Shown piece by piece: positions 1 to 7,521 of a stretch of 30,932 nt of DNA. The number at the start of each line of letters is the position of its first letter. Position 1 is the first letter of the stretch. The DNA is from Synergistaceae bacterium (GTDB taxonomy: Bacteria > Synergistota > Synergistia > Synergistales > Aminobacteriaceae). The notes beneath the pieces were generated by a model. That model was not told the DNA's origin and ran no database searches. It saw only the letters and a program-made list of their open reading frames with translations. The translations under genes and the position numbers were made by a program. The stretch lies in contig WRKN01000002.1 in the NCBI GenBank assembly GCA_009778055.1, forward strand, positions 1-30,932. The letters run 5' to 3'.

Positions 1-25
1 CCGTTACCGGTTAGAAGTAGAGCCA

Positions 26-45
26 AAATAGTAGCGCTACTATTT
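26..45. repeat. 20-bp perfect palindrome
   Basis: Bases 26-45 are a perfect self-complementary palindrome centred on GTAGCGCTAC (31-40). It lies just before the stronger hairpin at 54-99. It could be an operator for a dimeric regulator or part of a transcript end. Only the symmetry is seen; the role is unknown. Confidence 0.6.
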
Positions 46-53
46 AACAAACG

Positions 54-106
54 GCAGAGGCAACAAGAATAACCTTGGTCGGGTACTTGTTGCCTCTGCG
101 GCTTTT
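54..106 (+). terminator. Strong hairpin, probable terminator of an upstream unit
   Basis: GCAGAGGCAACAAG (54-67) pairs perfectly over 14 bp with 86-99 around an 18-base loop, and is followed by GGCTTTTCC. The T run is short, so intrinsic termination is plausible but not certain. An open frame ending with TAG at 29-31 just upstream (residues RYRLEVEPK before the stop) could be the tail of a gene that this hairpin terminates. The stem is nearly symmetrical and could also act on transcripts from the other strand. Confidence 0.5.
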
Positions 107-425
107 CCAGTAACGTTTCAGCTTACGCATCTATACATCACCAGATTTCCGCAGGTAACTTTCCCCTGTGACGCCTCCTGCAAAAGCATCGGGTCACTCT
201 TCCTAATGGGCTTTGCAGCCCACTGATTCTGATTATATACCACACGCCTCGTTTTGCCGGGAGAAATCCATGTGCGACCACGGTCTCAAGTTCGAGATGA
301 TAGAGGACGCGCGGATATATACCGGCTACAGTCCGCCCTCTATTTATCCGAGAAGTATATAGGTGTAAATTATGAAGGACATACTCGTTCTCAGTTGAAA
401 CCAGAATGAGAAGGACGGTGGGTGT
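107..425. other. Long leader before the flagellar operon, no gene seen
   Basis: This stretch of about 320 bases has no convincing coding frame. It holds a small hairpin GGGCT-TTGC-AGCCC near 209-222, a GTGAC/GTCAC pair (about 168-172 and 193-197), a TTCTCA/TGAGAA pair (388-393 and 407-412), and several TATATA-like stretches. I could not match it to any riboswitch or small RNA family by eye. It most likely contains the operon promoter and a 5' untranslated leader. Confidence 0.4.
212..239 (+). promoter_or_regulatory. Candidate promoter for the flagellar operon
   Basis: TTTGCA (212-217) and TATATA (234-239) are separated by 16 bases. In an alternative register a TG lies one base before TTATAT, giving an extended -10. 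The -35 matches only four of six consensus bases. No sigma-28 or sigma-54 signature was found in the leader. A second TATATA at 356-361 has no -35 partner. Confidence 0.3.
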
Positions 426-653
426 ATGATGATAGAAGTGCATCGGCTGAACGGTGAGCTTTTTTTGCTAAACTCTGATATGATTGAGACCATAGATATA
501 ACTCCCGATACGGTTGTGCGTCTTGTCAACGGACACCGTTATATAATAAGGGAGAAGTCTGACGATATAAGAAAGGCCATCGTTGAGTTTCGCCGGCAAG
601 CGGGGTATTCGTGCGTGCCATTCGGCATCCCGCTGAACTCCGAAGAGGCTTAA
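426..653 (+). CDS. flbD: FlbD/SwrD family flagellar protein
   Basis: This 75-residue protein opens with MMIEVHRLNGELFLLNSD and continues with ETIDITPDTVVRLVNGHRYI, the typical FlbD/SwrD pattern of a short beta-rich N-terminal half and a helical tail. Family knowledge: SwrD in Bacillus raises motor torque or stator function, and flbD usually sits between the hook gene and motA. The position here, first in the operon and just ahead of motAB, agrees with that. Two ATG codons (426 and 429) are adjacent and either could be the start. The upstream GAAGGACGGTGG is a weak ribosome binding site. The last 15 or so residues have no family signature that I recognise. Confidence 0.88.
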   Translation: MMIEVHRLNGELFLLNSDMIETIDITPDTVVRLVNGHRYIIREKSDDIRKAIVEFRRQAGYSCVPFGIPLNSEEA

Positions 654-687
654 TTTCGGAATTTCTGCAACCAGGGGTGAGCGGGGT

Positions 688-1464
688 TTGGATTTAACCA
701 CTATTATCGGGCTTCTTATGGCCTGGATTCTCGTTATCGGAGGAATGGCCGCGGGTGGAAACCTGGGCGCGTATTTGGACTTTCCGTCAGTTCTGATAAC
801 GGGAGGGGGAACGATCGGCGCGGTTATCATGGCATATCCGATCAATATCCTCAGATCGGTCGTCGGTACGGTCAAGAGCGCATTCATAGCGAATGAGCCG
901 GACCTTCTGGCGATGGTGCAGACGATAGTCAGCTTCGCGGAAAAAGCAAGGCGCGAGGGGCTGCTGGCGTTGGAAGCCGACGTGGCCGAGCTGAGTGACG
1001 AGTTTTTGAAGAAATCCATTCAGTTGGTGGTGGACGGCACGGACCCGGAGCTGGTCAAGGCCATTCTGGACACGGAAATCGGCATCCTCGAGGATCGCCA
1101 TTCCGCGAACAAGGCCATTTTCGACACAACGGCGGAACTGGCTCCGGCTTATGGAATGATCGGAACGCTTATCGGGCTGATCGCCATGCTGGGAGACCTA
1201 GAGGACGTCAGCAAGCTGGGACCCGGAATGGCGGTGGCGCTCATTACGACGATGTACGGTTCCATGATTGCCAACATGATCGCCATTCCCATATCGAAAA
1301 AGCTGGCGACGCGCTCCTCCAAGGAAATCGTGTCGATGGAGCTGATGGTGGAGGGTATCTTGGCCATACAGGCCGGAGAAAACCCGCGCATAGTGGAAGA
1401 GAAATTGAAGGTCTTCCTGCCTCCGGCGCTTAGATCGCGTTTGAACAAAAAAGGAGAGGAATAA
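688..1464 (+). CDS. motA: Flagellar motor stator protein MotA
   Basis: MotA forms the inner-membrane ring of the ion-driven stator with MotB. The 258-residue product has four hydrophobic segments (about 3-22, 33-52, 150-170 and 183-205). It carries the conserved cytoplasmic pattern RREGLLALE (residues 88-96), whose Arg and Glu contact FliG in the family. PAYGMIGTLIGL begins at Pro153, the proline implicated in torque generation. The start is TTG at 688, preceded by AGGGGTGAGCGGGG. The stop overlaps the motB start (TAATG). From sequence alone I cannot say whether the coupling ion is H+ or Na+. Confidence 0.96.
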   Translation: MDLTTIIGLLMAWILVIGGMAAGGNLGAYLDFPSVLITGGGTIGAVIMAYPINILRSVVGTVKSAFIANEPDLLAMVQTIVSFAEKARREGLLALEADVAELSDEFLKKSIQLVVDGTDPELVKAILDTEIGILEDRHSANKAIFDTTAELAPAYGMIGTLIGLIAMLGDLEDVSKLGPGMAVALITTMYGSMIANMIAIPISKKLATRSSKEIVSMELMVEGILAIQAGENPRIVEEKLKVFLPPALRSRLNKKGEE

Positions 1465-2198
1465 TGGCGCGCAAGAAAAAGGCTCCCCCAGCCGCCGCCG
1501 GAGCGCCTCTCTTCATGGCGACGTACGGGGATATGGTCACGCTCCTCCTGTGCTTTTTCGTTTTGCTTTTCGCCATGTCGACGATAGATTCGCAGAAGGC
1601 TCAGCAGGCCGTTATTTCCCTCAGAAATTCGCTGGGGGTGATGAAGGGCGGCAGAACTTTGGTTAGGGATATCGAGCCGAACCCTACCCCCGAAGCCAGC
1701 GAGGGAAGGACGGCGGGGCCTTCCGTGGAGATACGGATGCTGGATACGCAGCACGTGGCGCACACCATCAACAGCTACCTGCGGACGGAGGGGCTGGACA
1801 AGGCGGTTCAGGTGACGGTGAACCAGCGCGGCGTTCAGGTGTCCATATCGGACCAGTTTCTTTTCGACTCGGGAAGCGCCATGTTAAAGCCCGACGGGCA
1901 GAGGGTGATTTATAAAATAGCCACGCTGGTCAGGGACGTGGTTCCGGCCATTGCCGTCGAGGGGCACACGGATTCTGTGCCTCTGCGCGGCGGAATGTAC
2001 AGGGATAACTGGGGTTTGTCCGCCATGAGGGCGGCCAGGGTAGCGTCCTTTATGCAGGAAGACGGCGGAGTGGAGTCCAGGTTGCTCCAGGCTGTGGGAT
2101 ACGGGCCGTCGCGGCCTGTGGTGCCCAACGACACGCCCGCGCACCGGGCTTTGAACCGGCGGGTGGATATTGTTTTTTTGTCGGAATACCCCAAATGA
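1464..2198 (+). CDS. motB: Flagellar motor stator protein MotB
   Basis: MotB anchors the stator to peptidoglycan and carries the ion-binding aspartate. A short basic N-terminus (MARKKK) leads into one membrane segment containing TYGDMVTLLLCFFVLLF, with Asp23 as the expected ion-binding residue. A plug/linker region follows. The C-terminal OmpA-like domain (about 125-240) has GHTDSVP, NWGLSAMRAARV, GYGPSRPVVPND and NRRVDIVF, the peptidoglycan-binding signatures. Length is 244 residues, close to the family norm. The ATG at 1464 shares a base with the motA stop and follows AAGGAGAGG. Confidence 0.96.
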   Translation: MARKKKAPPAAAGAPLFMATYGDMVTLLLCFFVLLFAMSTIDSQKAQQAVISLRNSLGVMKGGRTLVRDIEPNPTPEASEGRTAGPSVEIRMLDTQHVAHTINSYLRTEGLDKAVQVTVNQRGVQVSISDQFLFDSGSAMLKPDGQRVIYKIATLVRDVVPAIAVEGHTDSVPLRGGMYRDNWGLSAMRAARVASFMQEDGGVESRLLQAVGYGPSRPVVPNDTPAHRALNRRVDIVFLSEYPK

Positions 2199-2218
2199 GA
2201 AGGGATTGACCGGGGAAC

Positions 2219-2668
2219 ATGAAAAGGATTTTTGTTTTCATATTGGTGGGGTTGATAATGTTCGGAATCGGCTTCGGAGGCGGGCTGATGTTCGGGCGGG
2301 CGATGGCGGGGGGCGACTCCCCGGCGGGTGAAAACGGCAGGGTGCCGGATCCGGGGCCTATAGTACCGGTGGGTGAGTTCACCAGCAATCTGGCCGGTTC
2401 CGGCAGGCACGTCATCAGCTTCAGCGTCTCCCTGGAGGCCGTCAATATAAGGGCCGCCGAGGTTGTCTCCTCGCCCGGGTGGCATGTGAGGATAAGGAAC
2501 GAGATATTGCTGGTGGTGAAGGACAAGAAATTCGAGGATTTGACCAGCGCCGAAGGCGCACTCCAGCTCGCGGAAGAAATAAGAAGGTCTCTGAACTCCC
2601 AGCTTCCCTCGGTGAGAGGGGAAGTGCCGGTAGTTCGGGTGCTGTTCGATTCCTTTGTTGTGCAATAG
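2219..2668 (+). CDS. fliL: Flagellar basal body-associated protein FliL
   Basis: FliL is a single-span membrane protein that rings the stator and supports its function. The 149-residue product has an N-terminal membrane segment rich in Gly (about 3-28). A linker rich in Gly and Pro follows, then a periplasmic FliL domain (about 50-149) with the patterns GRHVISFSVSLEAVN and the terminal VVRVLFDSFVVQ. It lies 20 bases after motB and 15 before fliM, the usual position. Identification rests on context plus the fold pattern, because FliL sequences diverge widely. Confidence 0.88.
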   Translation: MKRIFVFILVGLIMFGIGFGGGLMFGRAMAGGDSPAGENGRVPDPGPIVPVGEFTSNLAGSGRHVISFSVSLEAVNIRAAEVVSSPGWHVRIRNEILLVVKDKKFEDLTSAEGALQLAEEIRRSLNSQLPSVRGEVPVVRVLFDSFVVQ

Positions 2669-2683
2669 GCAGGTGAAGAGTTT

Positions 2684-3697
2684 ATGACTCCCGACGTTCT
2701 GTCCCAAAGCGAAATTGACTCTTTATTAAGCGCGTTAACCAGCGGTTCAATGGATCTCGATTCTATGACTCGGGATTCCGGCGAATATAAAATAAAGGTT
2801 TACGACTTTAAGCGCCCGGATAAGTTCAGCAAAGACCAGCTCAGGGCAATCCAGATGATACACGAGGCTTTCGCGCGGCAGTTGACCACGGTCATGTCAA
2901 CCCTCATACGCTCGATGGTTTCAGCGGAGGTGGCCTCCGTTGACCAGCTCGCGTACGAGGAATTCGTCAACTCCCTTGTTCAGCCGACGGTTATCGGCTT
3001 GCTGGAGATGTATCCTTTCAATGGAAACGCCTTGATAGAGATAAACCCCAACCTTGTTTTCGCCATAATCGACAGGCTTCTCGGCGGAAAAGGGGAGTTC
3101 ACGGGCAAGCCCAGGGAGCTGACGGACATTGAGAAAACCGTCACCGAGCGGGTTATTATGCGTATGCTGGAGCTGCTCGAAGAGAGCTGGGGCACGGTGG
3201 TGGACGTCCGTTTCCGGCTTGAAGGCATGGAGAGCAACCCGTTCTTTGTGCAGATTTGCCCTCCCAGGGACATGGTTCTCCTTGTAATAATGAAGTTGAA
3301 CGTGGGGGACGTGGAGGGTATGATAAGCCTTTGCATACCCTATTTCCTCATGGAGCCGATTATAGGCAAACTTTCTTCGCAGCAGTGGTTTGTGTCCAGC
3401 AGCCATAAGGATGACGAGGGAGTGAGGGATCGTATCGAAAAAACCCTTGACCGCGTCAGGGTTCCGATGGCTATGGAACTGGGCCATACGATACTGAGCC
3501 TGGCCGATGTGTACGGACTTGAGGCGGGGGACGTCATAAAACTTGACGAAAAGGTCGAAAGCAATATAGGACTCAGGGTGGGCAACCACATCAGGTTCAA
3601 AGTAAGGCCCGGCACGGTGGAAGGCCGTATGGCGGGCGAAGTTATGGAGGTCATCCATGTGGAAGCGTCGGATGAATCCGAAGGAGGAGAAAACTGA
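2684..3697 (+). CDS. fliM: Flagellar motor switch protein FliM
   Basis: FliM is the switch-complex protein that binds phospho-CheY and couples it to FliG. The 337-residue product has the N-terminal CheY-binding motif LSQSEIDSLL (6-15). A CheC-like middle domain (about 45-240) contains LLGGKGEFTGK, the GGxG motif that contacts FliG, and a SpoA/FliN-like C-terminal domain lies at about 255-330. The start is ATG 2684 after AGGTGAAGAG. The stop overlaps the fliY start (TGATG). Confidence 0.96.
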   Translation: MTPDVLSQSEIDSLLSALTSGSMDLDSMTRDSGEYKIKVYDFKRPDKFSKDQLRAIQMIHEAFARQLTTVMSTLIRSMVSAEVASVDQLAYEEFVNSLVQPTVIGLLEMYPFNGNALIEINPNLVFAIIDRLLGGKGEFTGKPRELTDIEKTVTERVIMRMLELLEESWGTVVDVRFRLEGMESNPFFVQICPPRDMVLLVIMKLNVGDVEGMISLCIPYFLMEPIIGKLSSQQWFVSSSHKDDEGVRDRIEKTLDRVRVPMAMELGHTILSLADVYGLEAGDVIKLDEKVESNIGLRVGNHIRFKVRPGTVEGRMAGEVMEVIHVEASDESEGGEN

Positions 3698-4803
3698 TGG
3701 ATGAGCTGCTGAGCCAGGATGAAATAAACGCGCTACTCAGCGGGGAGGATATCTCAGCCTCGCCGGACTTTTCTATGGAAGACGCGCATGTGTTGGACGA
3801 AGTCGCGACGATTTTTTCAAACGCCGAAAGCAGCGTTTTTGGAATGTTGGCTGGAAAAGACGTGGGAGTACGGCCCAAAGAGGCCGTTACCTGCACTCAG
3901 GCGGAGTTCAGGGATAAATTGGATGAAAACCCCTTTATTTTCAGCACAACGTTCGGCGGTTTCGACGACATACCTTTGGCCTTCGTGCTGGACTGCCGCG
4001 GCGCGCTGACCCTGGCCGACCTGATGATGGGCGGGGAGGGCAAGGAACTCCCGGAAGAGCCCAGCGAACTGTATCTGAACGCGGCTCAGGAGGGGTTGAG
4101 CCAGGTGGTGGGGTCGGCTTTCACCAGCTTGAGCGGCCTTCTGGGAGGACGCCGTCTGATGCCGGAGAACACTGCCTCCGCATTGGCTGAGAACGGCTGG
4201 AAACCTTTCGCCGACCTTGACGATGAGGGCATGGTATGGGCCAACGATATGGATATCAGCATAGAGGGGCTGGATCCTTTTTCGATGAGGGTGGTTATGC
4301 CCATGGACTCGGCGAAGTCCTTAGCGGACGCCATTCACAGCGTCATGAACGAAAAGGCCCCGAAGCCAAGCCCGCAGCAGCCTCCCGCAGCGGCATTCGC
4401 GCCCCAGCCCTCCCGTGCCCCGGCCCCTTCGGCCCCGCAGCCTTCTTTCGCGCAGCCCTCTCTATTCGGGGGCCAGCACCCGGCTCAGATGGTGGACGTG
4501 CACCCGGCCGAATTTACGCCTCTTATGCCCGGGGGAGCCTCCGGCCACGGCAGCAGAATCGACCTTATAGCCGACATACCGGTTCGGGTGACTGTGGAGC
4601 TTGGAAAGACGAGAAAGAACATATCCGAGGTTCTGGCTATGACGACGGGTTCTGTTATCGAGCTGGACAAGATGGCCGGGGAACCCGTGGACATCCTGGT
4701 CAACGGAAAGCTCATAGCCAAGGGCGAAGTGGTCGTCATAGACGAAAACTTCGGCGTGAGAATCACCGAGGTAATGAATACTCCCAAGGTACATTCCGCC
4801 TGA
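3697..4803 (+). CDS. fliY: FliY-type switch protein (CheC-like plus FliN domains)
   Basis: The 368-residue protein has three parts. The N-terminal motif LSQDEINALLSG (5-16) resembles the CheY-binding motif of FliM. A CheC-like region spans about 28-215. A Pro/Ala/Gln-rich linker (about 222-270) leads to a C-terminal SpoA domain (about 282-365) with DIPVRVTVELGKTRK and VDILVNGKLIAKGEVVVID, as in FliN. In Bacillus FliY the CheC-like part dephosphorylates CheY-P at two sites with the pattern E-x-x-N. Here the glutamates remain (Glu35, Glu132), but the asparagines appear to be replaced by Thr38 and Ser135. The protein may therefore be structural only; that is inference from a by-eye alignment. 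AAGGAGGAG precedes the start. Confidence 0.93.
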   Translation: MDELLSQDEINALLSGEDISASPDFSMEDAHVLDEVATIFSNAESSVFGMLAGKDVGVRPKEAVTCTQAEFRDKLDENPFIFSTTFGGFDDIPLAFVLDCRGALTLADLMMGGEGKELPEEPSELYLNAAQEGLSQVVGSAFTSLSGLLGGRRLMPENTASALAENGWKPFADLDDEGMVWANDMDISIEGLDPFSMRVVMPMDSAKSLADAIHSVMNEKAPKPSPQQPPAAAFAPQPSRAPAPSAPQPSFAQPSLFGGQHPAQMVDVHPAEFTPLMPGGASGHGSRIDLIADIPVRVTVELGKTRKNISEVLAMTTGSVIELDKMAGEPVDILVNGKLIAKGEVVVIDENFGVRITEVMNTPKVHSA

Positions 4804-4851
4804 TGCCCGATAAGTATGTAAGTATGTAGTGTTTCATCCGGCAAAAGTTCG

Positions 4852-4860
4852 TGATATAAT
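4852..4860 (+). promoter_or_regulatory. Extended -10 promoter upstream of cheY
   Basis: TG-A-TATAAT at 4852-4860 is a perfect extended -10 element. A weak -35 candidate TTTCAT (4832-4837) sits 17 bases upstream. It lies in the only sizeable gap (124 bases) between flbD and flhB, so cheY and the export-gate genes may have their own promoter in addition to readthrough. Confidence 0.55.
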
Positions 4861-4927
4861 TGTCGGAGTGTGATTCGAAGCATCACCTTCCCAACGGGGG
4901 AATCTTAAGTAAAATGAGGGGTGCAGC

Positions 4928-5290
4928 ATGGGCAAAAAGGTTCTTATAGTGGATGACGCCGCCTTTATGCGTATGATGTTGAAAGACATTCTACAGAAAA
5001 ACGATTATGAAATCGTTGGGGAAGCGGAAAATGGGAAACTTGCGGTTGCCGCTTACCAGAAATACCAGCCCGATATTGTCACAATGGACATCACAATGCC
5101 CGAAATGAACGGCATTGACGCGGTAAAGGCCATCAAGACACTGGATCCCGGCGCCAAGATTGTGATGGTTTCAGCTATGGGGCAGCAGCCTATGGTGATA
5201 GAGGCTATTCAGGCGGGAGCCAATGACTTCATAGTCAAACCCTTCCAGCCGGAGCGCGTGGTCGAGGCCATTTCAAAGGTTCTGGGCTGA
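4928..5290 (+). CDS. cheY: Chemotaxis response regulator CheY
   Basis: This single receiver domain of 120 residues has no output domain. Key residues are all present: acidic pocket Asp9/Asp10, phosphoacceptor Asp54 in VTMDITMPEMNG, Ser82 at the switch position (VMVSAMG) and Lys104 in VKPF. Family role: phosphorylated by CheA, it binds FliM (and FliY) to change motor rotation. It sits between the switch and export genes, as in many flagellar operons of Gram-positive type. The start is ATG 4928 after GAGGGG. A CheB or Spo0F-like role is unlikely given the context. Confidence 0.95.
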   Translation: MGKKVLIVDDAAFMRMMLKDILQKNDYEIVGEAENGKLAVAAYQKYQPDIVTMDITMPEMNGIDAVKAIKTLDPGAKIVMVSAMGQQPMVIEAIQAGANDFIVKPFQPERVVEAISKVLG

Positions 5291-5326
5291 CGCGGGGCCG
5301 AAAGACGGCTAGTTTATTATGGGGAG

Positions 5327-5650
5327 TTGCCGGCTACGGGAGAGTTAAGTTTTCTGTTCTATTTGCTGCGTGTGGTTGCCACTCTCGCCGTTATGGCAGC
5401 GGGAGCGTTTTTTTTCGTACGTCATGCCAGAAACAAGGGCTGGGTGAAACAAAACGCGCATGTGGAAGTTATCGCATCCTTGCCTATAGGTAAGGATGTT
5501 TTTTTCGTCCTGCGATGCGGTCCCGACGTATTCGCGTTGACATCGGGGCACTCCGGAACCCGTCTGATTGGCAGGTGGAGACATGAAGAATGGCTTGAAT
5601 GGGAAGAAAAAGAACGGGAAAGGAAAGAATCCGGCGCCGTTAATAGGTAG
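5327..5650 (+). CDS. fliO: FliO-like flagellar biosynthesis protein
   Basis: A small protein of about 107 residues with one membrane segment (about 9-31) and then a basic cytoplasmic domain containing NAHVEVIASLPIGKDVFFVLRCG. This fits the FliO/FliZ pattern of a short span followed by a beta-rich domain. FliO assists FliP assembly into the export gate, and the gene lies immediately before fliP. The start is uncertain. TTG 5327 is the furthest upstream possible initiator in frame after the cheY stop, but GGGGAG directly abuts it, so a slightly later start is possible. The C-terminal tail is rich in Glu, Lys and Arg. Its last 68 bases are shared with the proposed fliP start. Confidence 0.75.
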   Translation: MPATGELSFLFYLLRVVATLAVMAAGAFFFVRHARNKGWVKQNAHVEVIASLPIGKDVFFVLRCGPDVFALTSGHSGTRLIGRWRHEEWLEWEEKERERKESGAVNR

Positions 5651-6431
5651 GCGCTTCTTTTGGTTTTTCGCGCCCTTTTTATTGTCAGGGGCGCTTTTAT
5701 TGTGTTCCTCCCCGGCGTTGGCCGCGCTTGCCGACGAAGCCCCGATGATCCCCATACCCATCCTGCAGTTGAGCCTCACCCCGGCGGACAGCCCGCAGGA
5801 CGTCGCACTGGGGCTGCAGATCATAGCGCTTATGACGGTGTTGAGCCTGGCGCCGGCTATTTTGCTTATGATGACCAGTTTCACGCGTATTCTAATAGTG
5901 GTGGGATTTGTCCAGCGTGCCATAGGGCTGCAACAGACGCCGCCCCAGCAGGTAGTGGTGGGGCTCGCTCTTTTCCTCACGCTTTTCACGATGTACCCTA
6001 CCTGGAACCAGATATACGAGCGCGGACTGGCCCCCTACATGGCCGGAAGCGTCAATGCCGAGGAGGCGTGGACGGAGACGATCACGCCCGTGCGCGATTT
6101 CATGTTACGGTACACCCGCCAGCACGAGCTGTCGCTCATGATAACGATGGCAAACCTGGAAGAGCCGGAGGGCAGCGACTCCGTGCCGACCCGCGTGCTG
6201 ATTCCCGCCTTCATGCTGAGCGAGCTGAAAACGGCGTTTCAGATGGGTGTCGTCATATACATTCCGTTCATAGTCGTGGACATGGTCGTGTCCAGCGTGC
6301 TGCTGGCCATGGGTATGATGATGCTGCCGCCCATGATGATTTCCCTGCCGTTTAAAATATTGCTTTTCGTCATGGCCGACGGCTGGAACCTCGTCGTCAT
6401 GAGCCTTCTCAAAAGTTTCGTGAACGTATAA
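5583..6431 (+). CDS. fliP: Flagellar export gate protein FliP
   Basis: FliP is the main subunit of the FliPQR export gate. From ATG 5583 the product has 282 residues. A basic N-region leads to a cleavable-type signal peptide ending SSPALA, as known for FliP, then four membrane segments. Visible signatures include MTSFTRILIVVGFVQRAIG, QTPPQQVVVGLALFLTLF, IPAFMLSELKTAFQMG and MMMLPPMMISLPFKILLF. A TTG at 5568 would add five residues but has no ribosome site, whereas AGGTGGAG lies just ahead of 5583. The reading frame overlaps fliO by 68 bases. Confidence 0.95.
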   Translation: MKNGLNGKKKNGKGKNPAPLIGRRFFWFFAPFLLSGALLLCSSPALAALADEAPMIPIPILQLSLTPADSPQDVALGLQIIALMTVLSLAPAILLMMTSFTRILIVVGFVQRAIGLQQTPPQQVVVGLALFLTLFTMYPTWNQIYERGLAPYMAGSVNAEEAWTETITPVRDFMLRYTRQHELSLMITMANLEEPEGSDSVPTRVLIPAFMLSELKTAFQMGVVIYIPFIVVDMVVSSVLLAMGMMMLPPMMISLPFKILLFVMADGWNLVVMSLLKSFVNV

Positions 6432-6446
6432 AGGGAGGAAAAAAGC

Positions 6447-6722
6447 ATGGGCATAATCCCCATCAATATGTTCGACCTTTTGAGCAATGCTATTTGGACT
6501 ATGCTTGCCGTCGCGCTTCCCGTGCTCATGGTGGCCATGGCCGTCGGCCTTCTGATAGGCATTATCCAGACGGCGACGTCCATTCAGGAGCAAACCCTGA
6601 TCTTCGTGCCCAAAATATTGGCGGTGTTTCTGTTCATAGTTTTCGCGGGCCAGTGGATGGGAGGAAAAGTCCTGGAGCTGACCCGCGAGGTATTGGGAAA
6701 TTTAGAAAGATTCATTCAGTAA
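6447..6722 (+). CDS. fliQ: Flagellar export gate protein FliQ
   Basis: FliQ is a small two-span export gate subunit. The product is 91 residues, the usual size. Its two long hydrophobic helices (about 15-42 and 52-75) flank the conserved TATSIQEQTLIFVPKI loop. A good ribosome site, GGGAGG (6433-6438), lies 8 bases before ATG. It sits 15 bases after fliP and one base before fliR. Confidence 0.95.
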   Translation: MGIIPINMFDLLSNAIWTMLAVALPVLMVAMAVGLLIGIIQTATSIQEQTLIFVPKILAVFLFIVFAGQWMGGKVLELTREVLGNLERFIQ

Positions 6723-6723
6723 C

Positions 6724-7521
6724 ATGAGAGGTCTCGAGCTTCCCGCCCAGTTTTTGATGGCGTATTTTCTGATTCATTTCCGGTTCATCGGGCTGGTGTT
6801 CGCCTCCCCGATTTTTTCGATGGCGGTGCTGCCGATGCCCTCCCGGTATATCTTCGCCGTGATTTTGACCGTGGCCTCCGCCCCGGCCGTGAACGACTCC
6901 GCGGCCGGGTACGTCATCTCCCTGGTTCTTTTCGACAGTTGGGTATCCGTTCTTGTCATAGTGCTGCGGGAGTTTCTGATAGGCACGGCGCTTGGCCTCC
7001 TGGCCGCTCTGCCTCTTTCGGCGCTTTACGTGGCCGGGGAAAAGATAGGCATGTCAATGGGCTTTGCGATGGCAAGCACTATGGATCCCATGACGCAGCA
7101 GCAGACGTCCATGATTTCCCAAATGATGTTTATGGTGGGGCTTTGGTTCTATTTCCGATGGAACGGACATCTGCTGATGGTTCAGGCCGTCGTGGAAAGC
7201 CTGCGCTTTATCCCGCTCGCGTCCATGTCCCTCATGCCGGCGGGAGACATGGGGACAGGGGAGTGGTTTACGGCTCTTTTGGTCATGGCCATGCGGATGG
7301 TTCTTCCTTTTTACTGCGCCATCCTGCTGGCGGACGTCGGGCTGGGGTTTCTGGCGCGCACCGTACCCCAGATGAACATTTTCGTCCTCGGACTGCCCCT
7401 GAAGGTCGCGCTGGGGTTCTTCGTGCTTATGCTGGCGTTGCCTTTGACTATCGAATTAATCTTCAACTACGTGGAGCCCTGGATAGAGTTTGCCCTGGCG
7501 AGCGCGACGGCATGGCGGTGA
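6724..7521 (+). CDS. fliR: Flagellar export gate protein FliR
   Basis: FliR completes the FliPQR core. The 265-residue protein is hydrophobic, with about six membrane segments. It shows the family patterns LREFLIGTALGLLAALPLSA, GEKIGMSMGFAMASTMDP and GLGFLARTVPQMNIFVLGLP. No strong ribosome site is visible before ATG 6724, so translation is probably coupled to fliQ, which ends one base upstream. The 3' end overlaps flhB by 10 bases. Confidence 0.95.
   Translation: MRGLELPAQFLMAYFLIHFRFIGLVFASPIFSMAVLPMPSRYIFAVILTVASAPAVNDSAAGYVISLVLFDSWVSVLVIVLREFLIGTALGLLAALPLSALYVAGEKIGMSMGFAMASTMDPMTQQQTSMISQMMFMVGLWFYFRWNGHLLMVQAVVESLRFIPLASMSLMPAGDMGTGEWFTALLVMAMRMVLPFYCAILLADVGLGFLARTVPQMNIFVLGLPLKVALGFFVLMLALPLTIELIFNYVEPWIEFALASATAWR

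Noticed and set aside
209..222. Small hairpin in the flagellar leader, considered as a terminator or riboswitch
   Set aside because: Only a 5-bp stem, no T run after it, and no match to GEMM, cobalamin, TPP or SAM patterns that I could see.
468..1019. Long minus-strand frame opposite flbD and motA
   Set aside because: It is a shadow of real genes on the other strand, with low-complexity Ser/Pro/Arg-rich composition and no family pattern.
6939..7511. Upstream extension of the flhB frame inside fliR
   Set aside because: The family N-terminus begins at 7512; the extension is Arg/Gly/His-rich antisense-like sequence inside fliR.
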